Source: Burkholderiales bacterium
GTDB lineage: Bacteria; Pseudomonadota; Gammaproteobacteria; Burkholderiales; Burkholderiaceae
Direction of reading: 5' to 3'
NCBI GenBank assembly: GCA_903643055.1
Contig: CAHJWV010000513.1
Location: 1 to 6,357, forward strand
DNA: 6,357 bases
Shown: positions 1 to 6,357 of the stretch, in pieces
Layout of the letters: each line of letters starts with the position of its first letter
Position numbering within the stretch: position 1 is the first letter of the stretch
Notes under the pieces: model-generated
Database searches by the model: none
Told to the model about the DNA's origin: nothing
The model's input: the letters and a program-made list of their open reading frames with translations, nothing else
Position numbers and translations under genes: made by a program

Positions 1-143
1 CCATGCCCGGCCAGCAGCTGCTCCATCAGCGCCGATCCCAACACGCCCGCGCCGCCAGCCACCAGCACCCGCGGGCCGGGCACACGGCGGTTCTTGGAGG
101 CAGGGGAATGGCCGGCGCGCAGTGCTTCATGGATCAGAGACAT
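1..143 (-). CDS. NAD(P)-binding SDR/epimerase-like protein, N-terminal fragment
   Basis: The minus-strand frame opens at an ATG at 143-141 and runs off the left edge. It gives 47 complete residues plus two bases of a Gly codon. After a 24-residue polar N-terminal extension comes RVLVAGGAGVLGSALMEQLL (residues 25-44). This is a beta strand followed by a GxxGxxG dinucleotide-binding loop (Gly30, Gly33, Gly36) and a helix, as in extended short-chain dehydrogenases and NAD-dependent epimerases/dehydratases. The substrate cannot be told because the catalytic YxxxK region lies outside the window. The ATG at 143 is the only ATG/GTG/TTG start in frame before an upstream stop at 228-230, but no Shine-Dalgarno sequence is visible before it. 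The gene is divergent from the DUF3617 gene. The Rossmann start is fairly secure; the exact family is inference. Confidence 0.68.
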   Translation of the reverse strand, partial: MSLIHEALRAGHSPASKNRRVPGPRVLVAGGAGVLGSALMEQLLAGH

Positions 144-288
144 GGGCGCAGTATCGACGCTGGCGCCGGGTTCAGGCGGACCTGTTGCCGCATCAGATGC
201 CCACTGACGGCAGCGTGGCCTCCCGACCTACTTTGCGCGAGGGTGCCCCACCCCAAACTGATCACAGACCTGTTGAAGGAGAGACGCC
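144..288. other. Divergent intergenic region
   Basis: This 145-bp space separates the leftward SDR-like gene from the rightward DUF3617 gene, so promoters for both would be expected here. I see no convincing pair of -35 and -10 hexamers on either strand. The only local structure is a short inverted repeat at 241-253 (GGGTG, CCC, CACCC), too weak to assign a role. The right end holds the ribosome binding site of the DUF3617 gene. Confidence 0.5.
276..281 (+). promoter_or_regulatory. Ribosome binding site of the DUF3617 gene
   Basis: AAGGAG sits 7 bases before the ATG at 289, which is near-ideal Shine-Dalgarno sequence and spacing. It fixes the start of the DUF3617 protein at 289. Confidence 0.85.
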
Positions 289-852
289 ATGTCGATTCGA
301 TGTCACCTTGCTGGCTTCGCTGTGCTGTCAGCTGTAACTGCAGTTTCAGCCGCCGAGAGCACCGTTCCGCCGATCAAACCCGGCTTGTGGCAGGTGCAAA
401 GCGAGCACCTGATCGATGGCAAGAAGGCGCCCGATCCCAGCGAGCAATTGAAGGCGTTGTCGCCCGAGGTGCGCAAGCAGTTGGAAAGCAGCATGCGCCA
501 GTACGGCATCGACACCCGCGGTGGGCCCGGTCAGACAAAGATGTGCTTGACACGTGAAGCCCTCGACCAGGGCCGCTGGCAAGGACAGCAAGGCGCCTGC
601 AAAACAGAGTTCACGAGCCGCAGTGACAGCGTCTGGACGTGGCACTCCACCTGCACCCAGCCGCCGGCTGAGAGCGACGGGGAGGCGACCTTTCAGAGCC
701 CCGAGCGCTACAGCGTGAAGATCAAGACAAAGATGTCGCTGCTGGGAACCTCGCAGGCCTCGGCGATGTCGATGACCGGCCAATGGCTCGGCGCCGACTG
801 CGGCGATCTGAAGCCGCTGAAGACGCCGCCAGCCAGTGGCGTCAACAAGTAG
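289..852 (+). CDS. DUF3617-family secreted protein
   Basis: This 187-residue protein begins with a probable Sec signal peptide. Residues 6-22 are hydrophobic and Ala-rich, with likely cleavage after Ala21 or Ala22, so the mature protein should be periplasmic. The mature part starts with PPIKPGLWQVQSEH; the PGLW motif (residues 31-34) is typical of DUF3617 proteins. Four cysteines remain after the signal peptide (Cys86 in KMCLT, Cys104 in GACKTEF, Cys122 in HSTCTQ, Cys171 in GADCGDL). This spacing fits the conserved cysteines of the family and suggests two disulfides. The biochemical function of DUF3617 is not established and I do not assign one. The start has a strong ribosome binding site and the stop is TAG. 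The gene appears monocistronic and faces the oxidoreductase gene tail to tail. The family call comes from motif recognition rather than a profile search. Confidence 0.85.
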   Translation: MSIRCHLAGFAVLSAVTAVSAAESTVPPIKPGLWQVQSEHLIDGKKAPDPSEQLKALSPEVRKQLESSMRQYGIDTRGGPGQTKMCLTREALDQGRWQGQQGACKTEFTSRSDSVWTWHSTCTQPPAESDGEATFQSPERYSVKIKTKMSLLGTSQASAMSMTGQWLGADCGDLKPLKTPPASGVNK

Positions 853-898
853 CATCGTCCACAGGCAGTGGCGGCGCGCGATGGCAAAGTGGCGGCGG

Positions 899-912
899 GC
901 GTGACGTCACGC
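899..912. repeat. Perfect 14-bp palindrome
   Basis: GCGTGACGTCACGC is perfectly self-complementary with 7-bp arms and no spacer. It lies in the 86-bp space between the convergent ends of the DUF3617 and oxidoreductase genes. A spacerless palindrome cannot form a hairpin at full length, so it is either a dimeric protein-binding site or chance. Its position away from any gene start argues against a classical operator. Confidence 0.45.
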
Positions 913-914
913 TC

Positions 915-941
915 GATCAACAATGACGGTGTCAACCGTCA
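915..941 (-). terminator. Candidate weak terminator of the oxidoreductase gene
   Basis: A perfect 7-bp inverted repeat (TGACGGT, 4-base loop, ACCGTCA) spans 924-941 and includes the TGA stop codon of the oxidoreductase at 939-941. On the minus strand the stem is followed by TTGTTGAT, which is T-rich but not a clean T tract. This fits a weak intrinsic terminator for the oxidoreductase. On the plus strand it is followed by GC-rich sequence, so it would be a poor terminator for the DUF3617 gene. Confidence 0.4.
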
Positions 942-2105
942 CTCGCGCATCGACGTCCACTTGCCATCGCTCGCGGCCGACTCGAGCGCCTTCTCGATGA
1001 AACGCACGCCGCGTGCACCGTCGGCCAGCCGCGGATAGTCGGCCTCTAACGCGCTGGCAACGCGGCTCGACAGACGGGCGCGGATGTCCGCTGCAACACC
1101 GAGGTAGATGTTGGCAAAGGCCTCGATGAAAGCTTCCGGATGGCCTGACGGCAAACGGGTTGCACGCCGCGCCGCCTCCGACAGCCACGGCGAGCCACGC
1201 GTCAGCACACGGCGCGGGTCTTCGATCGGCGCGTGGATCAGGTGATTCGGCTCTTCCTGCCGCCAGTCGAGCATGCCGGTGCTGCCAAACACGCGCAGCC
1301 GGATGTCGTTCTCGCAACCGGTCTCGACCTGAGACGCCATCAACACGCCTCTCGCCCCATTGGTGAAGCGCAGCAGCAGGCTCGCATCGGCATCGAGCCG
1401 GCGGCCGGGAATGAACGCGGTCAGATCGGCACATAGGCTGTCGATCGACAGGCCGGTGACGGTGGCGATCAGATTCTCGGCATGCGTGCCGACATCGGCC
1501 AGCGCACCGCCCGGGCCGCTGCGGGCAGGGTCGGTCCGCCAGGCATTCGAGGTATCGCCGCTGAGGAGCTGCGGCGCCAGCCAGCCCTGGTGGTATTCGG
1601 CGATGACCTTGTGAATGCGGCCGATCGCGCCGGCCTTCACCAGCTCGCGCGCTTCGCGAACCATCGGATAGCCGGTGTAGTTGTGCGTCACACCGAACAC
1701 CGTGCCGGCCGCTTCGGCGGCGCGAATCAGGTCTTGCGCCTGCGCACTGGTGTGCACCAGCGGCTTGTCGCAGACCACATGGATGCCGGCTTCGGTGAAC
1801 GCCTTCGCCACCGGGTAATGCAGATCGTTGGGCGTGACGATCGAGACGAAGTCGATGCGCTGTGCGGGCGGGCGCTTCAGCTCGTCGTCCAGCAATGCCT
1901 GCCAGCTCGCATGGTTGCGTGCTGCAGGCAGGCCGAGATCCGAGCCCGAGGCGATGGCCTTGTCAGGCTGCGAAGACAGCGCCGCCGACACCAGCACCAT
2001 CTGCCCATCGAGCGCCATCGCCGCGCGGTGCACGCTGCCGATGAAGGCGCCCCGGCCGCCACCCACCATGGCATAACGAAGTGAGCGTTGTGATTCGTCT
2101 TTCAT
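939..2105 (-). CDS. Gfo/Idh/MocA-family NAD(P)-dependent oxidoreductase
   Basis: This is a complete 388-residue protein. Residues 10-30 form a Rossmann nucleotide-binding start with the loop GGGRGAFIG (15-23). TPNDLHYP at 101-108 and CDKP at 112-115 match the cofactor and substrate region of the family; the usual EKP triad is DKP here, keeping the catalytic-site Lys114 and Pro115. The C-terminal alpha/beta domain carries the conserved DVGTHAENL (204-212), with His208 as the likely catalytic or substrate-binding residue. Members oxidise or reduce sugars, inositols, sugar acids and related polyols, and the substrate cannot be read from the sequence. The length is normal for the family. The start at 2105 has a GGAG 5 bases upstream. 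A longer in-frame start at 2198 is rejected because that extension runs into the ATP synthase terminator. The gene stands alone after the atp operon, and no functional link is evident. Confidence 0.9.
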   Translation of the reverse strand: MKDESQRSLRYAMVGGGRGAFIGSVHRAAMALDGQMVLVSAALSSQPDKAIASGSDLGLPAARNHASWQALLDDELKRPPAQRIDFVSIVTPNDLHYPVAKAFTEAGIHVVCDKPLVHTSAQAQDLIRAAEAAGTVFGVTHNYTGYPMVREARELVKAGAIGRIHKVIAEYHQGWLAPQLLSGDTSNAWRTDPARSGPGGALADVGTHAENLIATVTGLSIDSLCADLTAFIPGRRLDADASLLLRFTNGARGVLMASQVETGCENDIRLRVFGSTGMLDWRQEEPNHLIHAPIEDPRRVLTRGSPWLSEAARRATRLPSGHPEAFIEAFANIYLGVAADIRARLSSRVASALEADYPRLADGARGVRFIEKALESAASDGKWTSMRE

Positions 2106-2110
2106 CGCGG

Positions 2111-2114
2111 CTCC
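2111..2114 (-). promoter_or_regulatory. Ribosome binding site fixing the oxidoreductase start
   Basis: The minus strand reads GGAG, then 5 bases, then the ATG at 2105-2103. It supports the 388-residue product over the 419-residue reading frame that starts at 2198. I see no clear promoter between here and the terminator at 2191. Confidence 0.6.
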
Positions 2115-2190
2115 GGGAAGGGTGGAAGGACTCAGCTGGCGGGGCCGCAGCAAGGCCACGGCTGCGCATGATGACGCAATCCCATCCCGC

Positions 2191-2227
2191 CAAAACAAAA
2201 GCCCGCACTGCGAGCAGATGCGGGCTT
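2191..2227 (-). terminator. Intrinsic terminator of the atp operon
   Basis: A perfect 9-bp inverted repeat, AAGCCCGCA (2199-2207) and TGCGGGCTT (2219-2227), encloses an 11-base loop. On the minus strand the stem runs straight into TTGTTTTG, so the transcript would have a GC-rich hairpin followed by a U-rich tract, the classic Rho-independent form. It lies 90 bases downstream of the atpC stop and separates the ATP synthase operon from the oxidoreductase gene. On the plus strand the stem is followed by GGGG, so it acts in one direction only. Confidence 0.85.
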
Positions 2228-2228
2228 G

Positions 2229-2301
2229 GGGATCTCAGGCTGAGAGATGTCAGGCTGAGAGATCTCAGGCGTAGAGAAACGGGCTTAGAGCGTCAGGCCG
2301 A
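2229..2301. repeat. Degenerate ~15-bp tandem repeat in the atp operon trailer
   Basis: About five head-to-tail units can be aligned: 2229-2243, 2244-2258, 2259-2273, 2274-2287 and 2288-2301. The first three have 15 bases and the last two 14. The consensus is close to GAGATCTCAGGCTGA. Units 1 to 3 are the best conserved and differ at only a few positions; units 4 and 5 are diverged. Adjacent units create small CTGAG/CTCAG inverted repeats, for example at 2255-2268. The array sits between the atpC stop and the operon terminator, in the untranslated 3' end of the atp transcript. It most likely arose by slippage; no function is evident. Confidence 0.65.
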
Positions 2302-2317
2302 AGCCGCCGCCGTGCCT

Positions 2318-2734
2318 TCAGTTCTTGCGGAAGCGGCGCAGCGCGGCCAATTGAGCGGCCAGCGCCACCAGTTCGTTCTGGGCCTTGGCCAGGTCGATGT
2401 CGCTCTTGGCGTTCTTCAAGGCTTCTTCGGCCAGCTTGCGGGCTTCGTTGGCCTTGGCTTCGTCCAGGTCCTTGCCACGGATCGCCGTATCGGCCAGCAC
2501 CGTGACGATGCCGGGCTGAACTTCGAGGATGCCGCCAGCGACGAAGACGAACTCTTCCTGGTTGTTGTCGGCACGCTGAATGCGCACCGCGCCCGGCTTG
2601 ATGCGGGTGATCAACGGCGTGTGGCGCGGGTAGATCCCGAGCTCGCCGAGTTCACCCGGCAAGGCGACGAACTTCGCTTCGCCGGAGAAAATGCTTCCCT
2701 CGGCGGAGACGACGTCGACGTGAATGGTTGCCAT
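2318..2734 (-). CDS. atpC: F1 ATP synthase epsilon subunit
   Basis: This 138-residue protein is the small regulatory and coupling subunit of the F1 sector. It binds the foot of gamma and, in bacteria, can inhibit ATP hydrolysis through its C-terminal helices. The N-terminal beta-sandwich covers roughly residues 1-85, with the family hallmark [18 protein letters not shown] (26-43). It is followed by a Lys/Ala-rich helical hairpin (about 88-135) ending in RRFRKN. The length is normal for proteobacteria. The ATG at 2734 has AAGGA 8 bases upstream. It is the last gene of the operon, 134 bases after atpD, and is followed by the tandem repeat and intrinsic terminator. Nothing in the sequence suggests damage. 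Confidence 0.97.
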   Translation of the reverse strand: MATIHVDVVSAEGSIFSGEAKFVALPGELGELGIYPRHTPLITRIKPGAVRIQRADNNQEEFVFVAGGILEVQPGIVTVLADTAIRGKDLDEAKANEARKLAEEALKNAKSDIDLAKAQNELVALAAQLAALRRFRKN

Positions 2735-2868
2735 GGTTCAAGTCCTTTGATGCAAGCGAATTCAGTAAGCGAGCAGACGGGGCGGAGCTTAGGCGCCGCG
2801 CACAGCCGTACTGATGTACTGATGTACGGCGAGCACGGCAACGACAGGTCCGGTCCGTGTGCGAAGTC
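2735..2868 (-). other. atpD-atpC intergenic spacer
   Basis: At 134 bases this is the longest spacer among the visible atp genes (54 and 90 bases for the others). It contains a short tandem repeat, GTACTGATGTACTGATGTAC at 2808-2827, which is two and a half copies of an 8-base unit. It also holds the atpC ribosome binding site near 2743-2747. A weak CACGG/CCGTG inverted repeat (2834-2838, 2855-2859) has no T tract and is not a convincing terminator. I see no gene in it. Confidence 0.6.
2808..2827. repeat. 8-bp tandem repeat, 2.5 copies
   Basis: GTACTGAT occurs twice and is followed by GTAC, so the 20-base stretch is an exact period-8 repeat. It lies in the atpD-atpC spacer. It is short enough to be a slippage product and no role is apparent. 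Confidence 0.6.
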
Positions 2869-4335
<1,467 letters not shown>

Positions 4336-5226
4336 TCAAACCGCCGCCGCACCCGCCACGATCTCGGACAGTTCTTTGGTGATCGCGGCTTGCCGTGCCT
4401 TGTTGTAGACGAGCTTGAGCTCGGCGATCACATTGCCCGCGTTGTCGGTCGCCGCCTTCATCGCCACCATGCGTGCCGAATGCTCCGACGCCATGTTCTC
4501 GGCGACGGCCTGGTAGACCAGGGCTTCGGTATAGCGCACCAGCAGCTCGTTGATCACCGTGGCGGCATCGGGCTCGTAGAGATAGTCCCAGCCATGCGAA
4601 TCGGCCGAGGGCGTGGCCGAAGCCGCGTCGCCCTTCAGGCTCTCTGCCGACAGCGGCAGCAACTGCAGCACGACGGGCTCCTGCTTCATCGTGTTGATGA
4701 AGCGGGTGTAGGTCAGATAGACCGCCGACAGCTTGCCTTCGGCATAAGCGTCAAACAGCACCTTGACCGGCCCAATCAGCTTGTCGAGGTGCGGCTGGTC
4801 GCCCAGCTGCGTGACATGCGAAACGACCCGGGCGCCGATGCGGTTCAGGAAGCCGAAGCCCTTGTTGCCAATGGCCACGGCTTCGATCTTCTGGCCCTGC
4901 CCTTCGAGCTCACGCAGCTTGTGGGTCAAGCCGCGCAGCACGTTGGTGTTCAGGCCGCCGCACAAGCCCTTGTCGGTCGTGACCACGATGACACCGGCCG
5001 TCTTGGCCGTGTCGTTCGCGACCATGAACGGGTGCTTGTATTCGGGCGTGGCCTGCGACAGGTTGGCCGCCAAGCTGCGGATCTTCTCGGCGTAAGGGCG
5101 CGCCGCGCGCATGCGCTCCTGCGCCTTGCGCATCTTGGAGACGGACACCATCTCCATGGCCTTGGTGATCTTCTTCGTGTTCTCGAAGCTCTTGATCTTG
5201 CCGCGGATTTCCTTGCCTGCTGCCAT
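4336..5226 (-). CDS. atpG: F1 ATP synthase gamma subunit (rotor shaft)
   Basis: This complete 296-residue protein is the central stalk that turns inside the alpha/beta hexamer and couples proton flow to catalysis. The N-terminal helix [20 protein letters not shown] and the following [15 protein letters not shown] form one half of the shaft coiled coil. The Rossmann-like middle carries DKGLCGGLN (85-93). The C-terminal helix ends in the gamma-subunit signature [14 protein letters not shown] (282-295). It is slightly longer than E. coli gamma (287 residues). Part of the excess may be the Ala/Ser/Asp-rich stretch near 199-212 before WDYLYEPD. The ATG at 5226 has AAGGAG 7 bases upstream. A TTG codon directly before it would leave only 4 bases of spacing and is not preferred. 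The gene lies 90 bases after atpA and 54 before atpD. Confidence 0.98.
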   Translation of the reverse strand: MAAGKEIRGKIKSFENTKKITKAMEMVSVSKMRKAQERMRAARPYAEKIRSLAANLSQATPEYKHPFMVANDTAKTAGVIVVTTDKGLCGGLNTNVLRGLTHKLRELEGQGQKIEAVAIGNKGFGFLNRIGARVVSHVTQLGDQPHLDKLIGPVKVLFDAYAEGKLSAVYLTYTRFINTMKQEPVVLQLLPLSAESLKGDAASATPSADSHGWDYLYEPDAATVINELLVRYTEALVYQAVAENMASEHSARMVAMKAATDNAGNVIAELKLVYNKARQAAITKELSEIVAGAAAV

Positions 5227-5233
5227 CAATGGA

Positions 5234-5239
5234 CTCCTT
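5234..5239 (-). promoter_or_regulatory. Ribosome binding site fixing the atpG start
   Basis: The minus strand reads AAGGAG followed by 7 bases and the ATG at 5226-5224. The adjacent in-frame TTG at 5229-5227 would be only 4 bases away, so the ATG is the better start. Confidence 0.8.
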
Positions 5240-5248
5240 GTTCGTTCG

Positions 5249-5299
5249 CGTCACGCCCTGCGGCACCCAGCCGCCGCAAGGCGGCCGAGCGAAGTGACG
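5249..5299. repeat. Inverted-repeat structure in the atpA-atpG spacer
   Basis: An inner hairpin GCCGCC/GGCGGC (5270-5275, 5280-5285) with a 4-base loop is enclosed by a second pair of arms, CGTCAC (5249-5254) and GTGACG (5294-5299). The minus-strand transcript would have a UUGC loop. No T tract follows on either strand, so it is not an intrinsic terminator. It could be an mRNA-stabilising or processing structure between the alpha and gamma reading frames, or a single copy of a REP-like element; only one copy is in the window. The nearby GTCATGAC palindrome (5308-5315) lies just past the atpA stop. Confidence 0.5.
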
Positions 5300-5316
5300 T
5301 GGCGGCCGTCATGACC

Positions 5317-6325
5317 TTAGGCGAAAGACTTCTTGAAGGCCGTCACGGCAGCCGACAGTTCGGCTTCCGCTTCCTTGTCGAGCGCCTTCGTGTCTTCAAT
5401 CTTCTTCAGCAGCGCGGCATGGCTGGACTTCAGGTGCGTATGCAGACCGGCTTCGAAGGCCAGGACCTTCTTGACTTCCACATCGTCCATGAAGCCCTTG
5501 TTCACGGCGAACAGCGTCGCGCCCATCAGGCTGATCGACTGCGGTGAATACTGGGCTTGCTTCAGCAGCTCGGTCACGCGGGCACCGCGATCGAGTTGCT
5601 TGCGGGTGGCGTCATCGAGATCAGAGGCGAACTGCGCGAAAGCGGCCAGTTCACGGTACTGCGCCAAGTCGGTACGGATACCACCGGACTGACCCTTGAT
5701 GATCTTGGTCTGTGCCGACGAGCCCACACGCGACACCGAGATACCGGCGTTGATCGCAGGGCGGATGCCGGCGTTGAACAACGAGGTTTCCAGGAAGATC
5801 TGGCCATCGGTGATCGAGATCACGTTGGTCGGAACGAAGGCCGACACGTCACCGGCTTGCGTCTCGATGATCGGCAGCGCGGTCAGCGAACCGGTCCTGC
5901 CCTTGACGGCGCCCTGGGTGAAGGCTTCGACGTAATCGGCATTGACGCGAGCAGCGCGCTCCAGCAAGCGGCTGTGGAGATAGAACACGTCGCCAGGATA
6001 GGCTTCGCGGCCCGGCGGGCGGCGCAGCAGCAGCGACACCTGGCGATAAGCCACGGCTTGCTTGGACAGATCGTCGTACACGATCAGCGCGTCTTCACCA
6101 CGGTCACGGAAGTACTCGCCCATCGTGCAGCCCGAATAGGCCGACACGTATTGCATCGCGGCCGATTCCGCAGCCGAAGCCGCGACGACGATGGTGTATT
6201 CCAGCGCGCCATTGGCTTCCAGCGCACGCACCACGTTCTTGATCGACGAAGCCTTCTGGCCGATCGCAACGTAGATGCAGGTCACGTTCTGACCCTTCTG
6301 GTTGATGATCGCGTCGATCGCCACG
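5317..6325 (-). CDS. atpA: F1 ATP synthase alpha subunit, C-terminal two thirds
   Basis: The visible 335 residues begin at [11 protein letters not shown] and end at KKSFA, followed by TAA. Alpha alternates with beta in the F1 hexamer and carries non-catalytic nucleotide sites plus the arginine finger. In visible numbering, the Walker B region ALIVYDD is at 79-85 and [20 protein letters not shown] is at 101-120. The family signature [10 protein letters not shown] is at 189-198 and is directly followed by the presumed arginine finger Arg199. The helical C-terminal domain starts around residue 215. Compared with the 513-residue E. coli protein, about 178 N-terminal residues are missing, including the Walker A loop, which would end a few residues before the break. 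The loss is artificial: sequence from 6326 on is Illumina adapter. The gene precedes atpG by 90 bases. Confidence 0.98.
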
Positions 6326-6357
6326 AGATCGGAAGAGCACACGTCTGAACTCCAGTC
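6326..6357 (+). other. Illumina TruSeq adapter contamination
   Basis: The final 32 bases start AGATCGGAAGAGCACACGTC and continue to TCCAGTC. They match the standard TruSeq read-1 adapter from its first base, without its last bases. The atpA reading frame is in perfect family register up to 6325 (codons for [11 protein letters not shown]) and loses all similarity exactly at this boundary. Reading through it creates a false N-terminus, MCSSDL. This segment is library-construction sequence and not part of the genome; it should be trimmed. Confidence 0.97.

Noticed and set aside
144..288. Sigma-70 promoters for the divergent genes
   Set aside because: Candidate hexamers such as TTGCGC near 233 lack an acceptable partner at 16-18 bases; the matches are no better than chance.
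3..557. Plus-strand open frame (184 codons) at the left edge
   Set aside because: It crosses the divergent intergenic space and overlaps the DUF3617 gene in another frame. Its composition is Arg/His/Cys-rich without domain signs, whereas the minus-strand Rossmann motif and the 289 start both have support.
1482..2084. Plus-strand open frame (200 codons) opposite the oxidoreductase
   Set aside because: The minus strand carries a full-length Gfo/Idh/MocA protein; this frame is Arg/His-rich and lacks motifs.
2106..2198. N-terminal extension of the oxidoreductase to a start at 2198
   Set aside because: The extension would begin in the T-rich tail of the atp terminator. Its 31 residues do not resemble the family, and a ribosome binding site precedes the ATG at 2105.
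2229..2301. CRISPR array
   Set aside because: The units are 14-15 bases, directly adjacent with no spacers, and degenerate; no cas gene is present.
4390..5547. Plus-strand open frame (385 codons) across atpG and the end of atpA
   Set aside because: It is antisense to two conserved genes and runs through their spacer, has no ribosome binding site and no family resemblance; a compositional shadow.
6325..6342. MCSSDL as a genuine N-terminus of a short AtpA
   Set aside because: These six codons are translated from adapter sequence plus one genomic base.
5557..6348. Plus-strand open frame (263 codons) opposite atpA
   Set aside because: It is antisense to atpA, and its last codons are read from the adapter sequence.

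Overview
The window is a piece of a high-GC (about 60-65% by eye) proteobacterial chromosome. The ATP synthase proteins look betaproteobacterial. Together with the gene content, this suggests Burkholderiales, perhaps a Leptothrix/Rubrivivax/Roseateles-like genome. That placement is inferred from remembered protein features and has not been searched.

Layout. Positions 1-143 (minus) hold the N-terminus of a Rossmann-fold, SDR/epimerase-like protein that runs off the left edge. Positions 144-288 are a divergent intergenic space. Positions 289-852 (plus) encode a small secreted DUF3617-family protein. Positions 853-938 are a convergent intergenic space with a 14-bp perfect palindrome and a hairpin that overlaps the next stop codon. 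Positions 939-2105 (minus) encode a complete Gfo/Idh/MocA-family NAD(P)-dependent oxidoreductase. Positions 2106-2317 hold its leader, a strong intrinsic terminator for the ATP synthase operon, and a degenerate ~15-bp tandem repeat. The rest of the window (minus strand, transcribed right to left) is the 3' half of the F1Fo ATP synthase operon in the canonical order atpA (3' part only), atpG, atpD, atpC.

The four atp genes encode the alpha, gamma, beta and epsilon subunits of the F1 sector. Alpha and beta form the catalytic hexamer, gamma is the rotating shaft and epsilon is the regulatory cap on it. The genes for the Fo part and the delta subunit would normally lie upstream, beyond the right edge. 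The operon terminates at about 2191-2227, just before the unrelated oxidoreductase gene.

The last 32 bases (6326-6357) are not genomic. They match the Illumina TruSeq adapter, so the genomic sequence stops inside atpA at 6325. Any protein call that extends into this tail carries an artificial N-terminus.

I found no mobile element, CRISPR array, RNA gene or candidate novel system. Apart from the adapter, the points worth a second look are small intergenic repeats and hairpins.
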